Shown here one piece after another: positions 43,244 through 50,687 of a DNA stretch of 64,000 bases. Under the pieces are notes generated by a model. The model was not told where the DNA came from and ran no database searches. It saw nothing but the letters and a program-made list of their open reading frames with translations. Where the stretch lies: assembly GCA_964019425.1 (NCBI GenBank), contig OZ025781.1, forward strand, positions 682,001-746,000, given 5' to 3'. Both the position numbers and the translations under genes were made by a program. Origin of the DNA: Flectonema sp. DT1601 (lineage: Eukaryota > Euglenozoa > Diplonemea > Diplonemida > Diplonemidae). Each line of letters begins with the position of its first letter. Positions within the stretch are counted from its first letter, which is position 1.

Positions 43244-43327
43244 CCGGCGGAGGACGGAAGGAACTGGGCGGAGACACGGAGACGTCTCCTGCTACAAGCT
43301 GGCGACGTTGAGAGGAACCCCGGACCG
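43241..43327 (+). promoter_or_regulatory. UGA-C stop, in-frame linker and 2A motif between ORF1 and ORF2
   Basis: ORF1 ends in TGA at 43241-43243, followed by C, the leakiest class of stop context. The same frame then continues without interruption. After 19 codons it reads GDVERNPGP (43301-43327), a full match to the 2A consensus D-(V/I)-E-x-N-P-G-P, preceded by LLLQA as is usual. In 2A peptides the ribosome skips the Gly-Pro bond and releases the upstream protein. There is no ATG between the stop and the endonuclease. Read-through of UGA followed by 2A separation would make ORF2 as a free protein starting with proline. Confidence 0.75.
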
Positions 43328-46300
43328 AGACCACGAATCGATGGGCTCACCGTGGGAACAATCAATGTCACCACACTAGAAGGAAAAATAGATGCCATCA
43401 CAGATCTGAACCTAGATCTGATAGCTCTACAGGAAACTTCTCTGACGGGCCCACAGCAACGCCAGATGAAAAAACAGCTCGGTGAGAGAGGATGGGAAGC
43501 GACGTTCGGGTTAGAGTGCAAATTACTAACCGATGGGCAAAAGACGTGGACGGCGGCGGGAGGCGTGGCCATCTTGACGCGCACTGGTACACCGGTGAGA
43601 AGGATAAAACACGATCGGCTCGACAACACGGGACGATTCGTACACGCGGGAGTGTCGTACGGAAATGGCAAGGTACTGCACGTTTTCTCGTTCTACGGAG
43701 ACGTACGTTCGGCGGTCTACACGGAAGAGTTGATTGCGGAGATGCTCGTGGAAGCAGCAGCTCTGGGTGATGTTCCCGTATTTATAGCGGGGGACTTCAA
43801 CGTCGAAACAACGGAATCGCCGGCGCTTCTGTCGGCTTTCGCACACGGACTCTGGATAGATGCCGCCGTCTCGATGGGAAACATGACACCGACAAGCGAA
43901 GCGGGAAAAGGACTTCGTAGAATCGATGCGATTCTGATGAACCGCGGGGCGGCGACAGCAATCTCGAATGACACAACGATCCATGTGCATAAGAGTGAGC
44001 TGATCCCGACACACAAGCCGGTCATCATTAGAAAGCTCAACATCTCACGCTACAACGAGAAGGCTCCTAGGCTGATAGTACCGAAACAGTTGGATACCTC
44101 CGAGACAACGGACCCGAGTGAGGGGAAGGCCGAAAGGCAACTCCACTGGACGCGAGCTGTAGCGACGGAAGATCCTGACAAGATGCTGGAGGCGCTTGGA
44201 GAGATCATCGAAAGATACCTTCTGACGGGAAAGCTGGAGATAAGTAACCCAGCCAAGTACAAGGGACGCGGGAAGAAGCGTGAGCCTGTGATGTGGACGA
44301 ACGCGGCGAAACAAGACGGGAGAGGAGCGACGTGCAGGGAAACGCGGAGAAGACTGCAGAAGATACGTGTTCTGGAGGAAGTGATGAAAATCACAAAGCA
44401 ACGCGATGGTCCGACGGTGCCGTCCCACGAAGTAATGAAACTCTGGAAAAAATTACGAAAACTCGATCCGACGACGGGATCCGAAATACCACAGACGGAG
44501 GAGCTTCGGATACTACTACAACAAGCGAGACAGGAGCAAGCGATAGAAAGCAAGAAGCTCCGAACTGAACGCATCCGCATGTGGAAACGGAATGTTGTCG
44601 ACAATTGGAATGACGACCGCACGAAGGTTTTCCAGTGGATCAGGAACGTCGAGCAATCGAAGACTGTTCTGATGGAAAAGGCAGATGGAAGCTGGACGGC
44701 CAACTGCTCCGAGATGGATGAGGCCATGCACGCGGCATGGGACCCCATACTCAAAAAGTACTTATCAGACCCGGAACCAGACTGGATGAAGTTCGAAGAA
44801 CGGTACAGCAACTACATCGAGGAACACCCGATGCGATGCGAAGATATCACCGGGGAGGACGTTGCAAAAGCCCTCAGAAGGACTAGCTCGCGCAAAGCAG
44901 CTGGGGTAGACGGCTTCAGGATATCGGAGCTCAAGTCGCTACCGGAGGACATGATCCAGATGATAGCGGAATTCTACAACATAGTGGAGAGAACACACTG
45001 GCCGGAAGCACTTCTCACGGCACTGGTGTCGGCCATACCCAAAGGGGCAGGGACGAAACCACTGGAGCAGAGACCCATTACGGTGACATCCGCACTCTAC
45101 AGGCTATGGGGCTGTATACGTATGGAAAAGGATGTAATGGAGTGGCAAGAGAAGTGGGCTCACGACGGGCAGTACGGCTACCGGAAGGGGAGATCTACGC
45201 TCGACCTCAGCTGGAAGATAGCACTAGACGTGGAACACGCAACTCTCTACGGAGAAGAGATTGCTGGAGTGACCACGGACTTCAGGAAGTGTTTTGACCT
45301 GATCCCGCACGACATCCTCCTGAAATTAGTGAAGGAATTGGGCCTAAGTGATAAGATCCTGAAAACTGTGACGGATGTCTACCGGCGACTCAGAAGGAGA
45401 TTCAAGTTCCCGAGCGGCGTCGGAGAAGAATTTGCCACCACCAACGGAATACTGCAAGGATGCCCGCTCAGCGTGGTGCTCTTCAATGCGCTGAGCTCGA
45501 TACTCAGCAAAGCAATCGAGAGGGAAGCCGATGTGACGCCCGGATCGTATGCGGACGACCTGACATTGTTTGGATCACGAACGAAGCTACAAGAAGGCGT
45601 AGAAGTCGTTGCGGAGTTCTGCACCCTGACCGGACAAGAACTCGCGCCTCAGAAATGCAAGTGGTTCTCGAACAGAGACCAGGGCCAGACCAACATCACA
45701 ATGGGGGACACAACACTGGACTTCGATGACAGTGTCGATATCGTGGGATGCCACCTCAGTATGAAAGGAACCACCAAGCAGATGGGGAGGATCACGGAAG
45801 AAGTGCTCGATAGAGCGAGGCGAATCCAGTTACTTCCGCTCAGATACCAAGCGAAGGAACAGATAGCTGCAGCTAGTGTCATGCCCAAGGCGCTCTTCGG
45901 AACGGCACTGTACGATCCCGATGCGACGCGACTCGGACTGCTGAGAAGAGCAATGGCAACGGGGATTTTCCGCAAACTTGGAGGGAAAAGAACTAAGATG
46001 TCGCACACCATGGGCCTAACGCTACTCTGCAAGGGACATTGTGTGGATCCCGCGACGTACATTAGGTACAACAGACTCCTTGCACTCACCAGAATGCTAC
46101 CGAAGCTAACTGAGAGGATACGCAGGGTATGGGAACACCTGCAAGAGCACACTGAAGCGACGAGAGGACCAGTCGGCCTCGCCCTGAGTACTCTGAAGGA
46201 ACTTGGATGGGAATGGTCAACTTTCTCGGTCTTCGAAGGTCCGGGAGGGACGACCGAACACGGAAGGCTGGATGCGGGGCGCTGGCGGCACGATGTCAGA

Positions 46301-47980
46301 GAGGCGTGCAGGCGTTTCACCTGGAACAAAACAATTGCGGAAACGAGACGGGTAAACCTGAGAGGTATTGAAGCGGGCATCGACCGGAAAGAGACCCTGA
46401 AGGTCCTGAAGGAAGGAAAGGGCGACCCCTACCTGCGCGGAGTAGTGAAGCACTGCCTCCTGGACAACGTGTACACTGGCTCGATGAAGGCGGGAAACAA
46501 GAACTGCGCGCACTGCGAGGAGGTTGACGACGTAGAGAGGACGGAGACCCTCGAGCACGTGAACTGGGATTGCAGAGCTTATGACACAATCCGACAGGAA
46601 TACCCGCAAGTGATGCTACAAGTTCGAAGCGATTGGCCCAATTGCCTGAGGCTACTCGGCATCAAGCCCGACAATGTGGAACTGCCGGCGGGGCTCACCG
46701 GAGACCTACAACGAATGTTCGCACGGATCAGGCTCCGCAGGGACGACTACCAACAACTGGAGGAGAGACGGCTGACGGTTGTGGAATACGCTGGGAACAA
46801 GGAACCGGAAGTAGTTATGCGATACAACAACAAACTGGAAAAGTACATGCCAGTATACACCCAATGGCCCGAAGCCCTTGGATTGACCTTGTACTTAGCG
46901 CTTGCGAGCTACCTGAGGGAACTGAAGTGGCCTCGACAGCCAGACGGGGTCGGAGTCACCTTCCTGGAATTAGCGATCGACTTCGAAGCGTATGCGGGGG
47001 TTGACATACCGACCACAGTCCACGAAGGCCACGTAGCGAAGTGCACCAAAGACAGAGCCGCCGGGAAGAAAGCTGACGTCATGTGTGGACTGATGCTAAG
47101 ATTGAACTTGGTTCACAAGCATTTAGAAGGCGAGGAACAAAGAACCTTTCCCGACTACTGCGTAGGAAGCAACAAAGCCTTACGTCCACTAGGAGCCCCG
47201 GTACTGAAAGGTTTGAAGAAACGACCAGCTTTTCTGATGGGAGACGAAACAGTAGACACAATTCGGAGGACGGTCCAGGAGGCGAACGACGGAAAAGCTG
47301 ACAAAATCAGATTCGGCTTCGAGACTGAGTGCAGGCACTCGAGCGAGAGGGAAGGGAGAGCGGAGAAATGGATAACCGCGGCACGACTTTTCCCATCAAA
47401 GGAAAAAGACGTACAGCTGAGGAGGGAGCTCTGCGAGCGAGGACCGACACGCCCGCCACCCGAGGTCGTCAAGAGACCGGGCATCGCGGAGGGACAAGGA
47501 ACGATGAACTCGACGTGCTACGGACACTTCAAGAAGAAATGCAATAGTTGTCGACGGGCCGGAAACACCATCTACCAGTGCTGCCACAACCATCACACTC
47601 TGGGGGATGAAGATGGACAAATACCGATATGGGACTTTTGCAGCAAGCACAAGCTTACTCCATGTGCAGTCTGCATAGTGATCGGCAGAGGATCTGAGCA
47701 ATGTTGCAGAAACAGCCACCACCGATGCCGTCACCACGAGATGGCTCCCTGCAACGACTGCAAGCGGAATCCGGATCCGGAACAACGGACTGCCACGAAA
47801 TGCTGCAACAAAAAGCATCACGGGCCAATTATAAGGACGTTGACGAGGAGGGCGAAGCAGCCGACGAAGCATGATATGCAAACCAGCACATCGCTTCTAA
47901 AATTAGGTTTCACCAAACAAATGAAACCGAAAGCAGAGGAAACCCCGGAAAGGGAACCACAGGACAAGGGGTTAACTTAG
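43244..47980 (+). CDS. LINE ORF2: endonuclease, reverse transcriptase, Cys/His repeats
   Basis: This frame has no ATG before the endonuclease; the first in-frame one is inside that domain. After the 2A motif comes an APE-type endonuclease (about 43355-44040) with LQET, AGDFNVE, RRIDAIL and PTHKPV motifs. A linker and the reverse transcriptase follow (about 44900-45700), with GYRKGRSTLD, DFRKCFDLIPHD, ILQGCPLSVV and YADD at 45548. A C-x2-C-x14-H-x4-C zinc motif starts at 46505. Near the C-terminus three tandem units of C-x2-H-x4-C-x2-C-x(8-12)-CC-x(2-3)-HH occupy 47516-47821. The protein nicks target DNA and copies element RNA there. I see no RNase H domain. No stop breaks the frame, so the copy may be functional. 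Confidence 0.88.
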   Translation, partial: PAEDGRNWAETRRRLLLQAGDVERNPGPRPRIDGLTVGTINVTTLEGKIDAITDLNLDLIALQETSLTGPQQRQMKKQLGERGWEATFGLECKLLTDGQKTWTAAGGVAILTRTGTPVRRIKHDRLDNTGRFVHAGVSYGNGKVLHVFSFYGDVRSAVYTEELIAEMLVEAAALGDVPVFIAGDFNVETTESPALLSAFAHGLWIDAAVSMGNMTPTSEAGKGLRRIDAILMNRGAATAISNDTTIHVHKSELIPTHKPVIIRKLNISRYNEKAPRLIVPKQLDTSETTDPSEGKAERQLHWTRAVATEDPDKMLEALGEIIERYLLTGKLEISNPAKYKGRGKKREPVMWTNAAKQDGRGATCRETRRRLQKIRVLEEVMKITKQRDGPTVPSHEVMKLWKKLRKLDPTTGSEIPQTEELRILLQQARQEQAIESKKLRTERIRMWKRNVVDNWNDDRTKVFQWIRNVEQSKTVLMEKADGSWTANCSEMDEAMHAAWDPILKKYLSDPEPDWMKFEERYSNYIEEHPMRCEDITGEDVAKALRRTSSRKAAGVDGFRISELKSLPEDMIQMIAEFYNIVERTHWPEALLTALVSAIPKGAGTKPLEQRPITVTSALYRLWGCIRMEKDVMEWQEKWAHDGQYGYRKGRSTLDLSWKIALDVEHATLYGEEIAGVTTDFRKCFDLIPHDILLKLVKELGLSDKILKTVTDVYRRLRRRFKFPSGVGEEFATTNGILQGCPLSVVLFNALSSILSKAIEREADVTPGSYADDLTLFGSRTKLQEGVEVVAEFCTLTGQELAPQKCKWFSNRDQGQTNITMGDTTLDFDDSVDIVGCHLSMKGTTKQMGRITEEVLDRARRIQLLPLRYQAKEQIAAASVMPKALFGTALYDPDATRLGLLRRAMATGIFRKLGGKRTKMSHTMGLTLLCKGHCVDPATYIRYNRLLALTRMLPKLTERIRRVWEHLQEHTEATRGPVGLALSTLKELGWEWSTFSVFEGPGGTTEHGRLDAGRWRHDVREACRRFTWNKTIAETRRVNLRGIEAGIDRKETLKVLKEGKGDPYLRGVVKHCLLDNVYTGSMKAGNKNCAHCEEVDDVERTETLEHVNWDCRAYDTIRQEYPQVMLQVRSDWPNCLRLLGIKPDNVELPAGLTGDLQRMFARIRLRRDDYQQLEERRLTVVEYAGNKEPEVVMRYNNKLEKYMPVYTQWPEALGLTLYLALASYLRELKWPRQPDGVGVTFLELAIDFEAYAGVDIPTTVHEGHVAKCTKDRAAGKKADVMCGLMLRLNLVHKHLEGEEQRTFPDYCVGSNKALRPLGAPVLKGLKKRPAFLMGDETVDTIRRTVQEANDGKADKIRFGFETECRHSSEREGRAEKWITAARLFPSKEKDVQLRRELCERGPTRPPPEVVKRPGIAEGQGTMNSTCYGHFKKKCNSCRRAGNTIYQCCHNHHTLGDEDGQIPIWDFCSKHKLTPCAVCIVIGRGSEQCCRNSHHRCRHHEMAPCNDCKRNPDPEQRTATKCCNKKHHGPIIRTLTRRAKQPTKHDMQTSTSLLKLGFTKQMKPKAEETPEREPQDKGLT
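47516..47821 (+). other. Triple Cys/His repeat in LINE ORF2
   Basis: Three units begin at 47516, 47639 and 47726. Each has Cys-x2-His, Cys-x2-Cys, then a CysCys pair and a HisHis pair (CCHNHH, CCRNSHH, CCNKKHH). With eight Cys/His ligands each unit could bind two zinc ions. I do not recognise this as a standard CCHC knuckle or C2H2 finger. Confidence 0.7.
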
Positions 47981-48054
47981 GTTGGCCGAACCAGTGCCTC
48001 GTCATCTCACCGTGCTAGCAAGCCTGAATGACAGCACTCAAAATGGTACATATA

Positions 48055-48817
48055 TTGGTGTTCACAAATAACTTCTGTTGACCTTTCAGGTCTTAGTAGT
48101 GTCACCAGTATTGGATATCGTTTTTTCTCTGAGTGTTCAGAAATCACTTCTCTTGACCTTTCAGGTCTTAGTAGTGTCACCAGTATTAGAAATCATTTTT
48201 TGTCTGATTGTTCAGAAATCACTTCTCTTGAACTTTCAGGTCTTAGTAGTGTCACTAGTATTGAAGGTTGTTTTTTGTCTAGTTGTTCAGAAATCACTTC
48301 TCTTGACCTTTCAGGTCTTAGTAGTGTCACCAGTATTGGAAATTGTTTTTTGTCTAGTTGTTCAGAAATCACTTCTCTTGACCTTTCAGGTCTTAGTAGT
48401 GTCATCAGTATTGGAAATCTTTTTTTGTCTAGTTGTTCAAAAATCACTTCTCTTGACCTTTCAGGTCTTAGTAGTGTCATCAGTATTGGAAATCTTTTTT
48501 TGTCTAGTTGTTCAGAAATCACTTCTCTTGACCTTTCAGGTCTTAGTAGTGTCACCAGTATTGGAGATTGTTTTTTGTCTGAGTGTTCAGAAATCACTTC
48601 TCTCGACCTTTCAGGTCTTAGTAGTGTCACCAGTATTGGAGATTGTTTTTTGTCTGAGTGTTCAGAAATCACTTCTGTTGACCTTTCAGGTCTTAGTGAT
48701 GTTGAAGAAATTGGTGTGGCCTTCTTCGATAATTGCAGTGCCCTGAAATCTGTTCAGCTGCCTGAAAATAATGGAGCTCTCTTTGAACCGTCTGTGAAAG
48801 CTGCGATTAATCATTAA
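48055..48817 (+). pseudogene. Ubl-LRR copy B, 3' part
   Basis: After the LINE, the LRR-coding sequence resumes in mid-repeat with about nine units and the normal C-terminal cap ending AINH. It appears identical to the last 763 bp of copy A (35301-36063), offset by 12,754. An in-frame ATG at 48200 would permit a truncated protein of 205 residues, but without a Ubl domain or leader. Confidence 0.85.
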
Positions 48818-50687
48818 ATGTAAAGTGTTGAATTGATTCTTGGTTGTCATGTATTTTATATTTTTAATGTTTTGTTGTCAATAAAACGTGGTATCAACTT
48901 TTACCAAGTGACGAGACCTCGGAATCTATGATTCTCCTCGCGTCTCATCACTTCTCTTCCGATGATATTATTCTGCCAAGTTATCTTTTTTTCCCTGAGC
49001 GTTTGCTAGTAATACTGTTTGCGATTATGCAAAAATCTACGTCTGTTTTCTGAGTAATCTTTTTTTTTTGTTCCGACGAAGTCGGAAAAGAAACTATTCA
49101 GATTGAAAGTCGATATTTCTTATGGTCATGATTAATTTTCACCATGCGACAGGATTTTGTCCCCCCGAATTGCCAGATTCGACAACGTCTTCTGGTCAGT
49201 AAGACGAAAAATAGTTTTTTTTTCATTTTTATGTTTTCTTTTTTGTTTTTTCTAAACGTAATTATTCTTTGATTAACAATTACAAATATTTTTCAGTCAA
49301 GTACTTGATATTAATTTTGTTTTTAATACCTAAAGTTATTACTGTTTTTACATTGTAAAAGTAGCACCCCATGCGACAGGATTTTATCTGTGTTTAACGA
49401 AATATAAGGCTGATCTGAATGGTTTTTTTGTACTTATTTTGTTTCACACCCCGTCCTTGGATCTGACAGGTATTTTTCAGTTGAGTACTTTGATATTAAT
49501 TTAATTTTAATACCAAAATTCCATGTTGGTAACGTGCCGCTAACAATGAATGAAGAGGGAGAAAAGCTTCTGTTTGGTTGGGTCAACCAACTGAACGTTT
49601 CTCCGCCGATATCGGGACGGAAATTATTTACAAGATATTCGTAAAATGTATCAAGCGAAAGTTATTTTGTAGTGTTCATTCTTTTATCAGACTTTCAAGC
49701 CTTTCCCCGTTTTCAATAATAAATCTTAATCCCACCCGCCATTCCTCGTAGTGCCGATCCTCCCCAAGGGAAGATCGGCACATTAATGTTCATGAAGCAG
49801 ATACTCTAAGGCAGACGTCTACTCGTCGTCAAGGGTAGACCGCCAAGTTGACGACCCTATATGTATATGATTACCGAGTGAATTGTTTTCTATCCTTCAT
49901 CATCATCTTTCTTTCTTCAGGTGCAAAAAGAATGCAATAGTTGATTACCGAGTACAACAAAGTTTTTATATTTATCACTCTAATTTACTAACTCAGTAGA
50001 TGTAAATTCATGTAGCGTTGGTGCATCAAAGTAGTTGAGAATTTGAATCGAAACTGCCTCAAAGATTCTGTTTTTAAGTTGTCAAAGTTTCACCCCAACC
50101 TTCGGATTTAATAAAAGAGCTGTTTTATTATTTTTAATATAAGCTAACTCATTTGTTTGAAAAAAATGATTTCCAATTAATGTCTTTGCTGAAAAAACCC
50201 GTCGATGCCACCACCCCGACATTATTTGTTAGGATTATACAGCCCCCTCATGTTTTCTAACTGAATTCTGGATAACACTACCATAATTTATGTAAAGTGA
50301 GTACTCCGCTATTAGTGTTACTACGAACTAGCAATATGGGTAGGCCATCAAATCCTGATGGATAGATTAGGGGGGTGTGTGTCCTGTCGGTTCCGAATGT
50401 GAAATCTATTACAATTAATGAAGACTTGGTTGTGGATTTACTTATTAATTTATTAGAGGATTCAGACATTCTAGTTTTTAGAGAAGAGCAAGACGGGTCA
50501 TGTTATTTTATAGGAAATTACAACTACAGAATATGTTGCACTATTCAGGAATCGAAGCTGCTTTTCAGTTTTTCCTTATTACTTTACGATTGTTGCCGCC
50601 GTTTTGGAACACTTCATCAATATTAATAAACCTTTTCGTCTCTCAGTAGATTACTAAAAAAAAGGAAAACAAAAAACAACAACAACA
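48818..50687. repeat. Spacer B-C of the Ubl-LRR array
   Basis: Length 1870 bp; as far as I can read it is identical to spacer A-B, with the same hairpins, internal ~200-bp duplication and 83-codon frame (50375-50626). An acceptor-like CTCTCAG lies at about 50646, before the ATG of copy C. Confidence 0.9.

Larger units (their letters stand above)
40221..48054 (+). mobile_element. Non-LTR retrotransposon (LINE), two ORFs, inserted in Ubl-LRR copy B
   Basis: The element spans 7.83 kb. It has a Q/H-rich ORF1, a UGA stop, a 2A motif, then an ORF2 with an apurinic-type endonuclease, a reverse transcriptase and Cys/His motifs. The 3' UTR is only ~74 bp and has no poly-A tail. Coding regions look intact, so the copy is probably young. 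It is visibly richer in G and C than the flanking host sequence. The flanking LRR sequence overlaps in repeat register by 20 nt: TTATTGTTCAGAAATCACTT before and TTGGTGTTCACAAATAACTT after, 16 of 20 identical. That fits a target-site duplication whose two sides now differ. The RT style (RPITVTSALYRLWG, DFRKCFDLIPHDIL, YADD) recalls LINEs I associate with dinoflagellates and stramenopiles. Confidence 0.9.
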
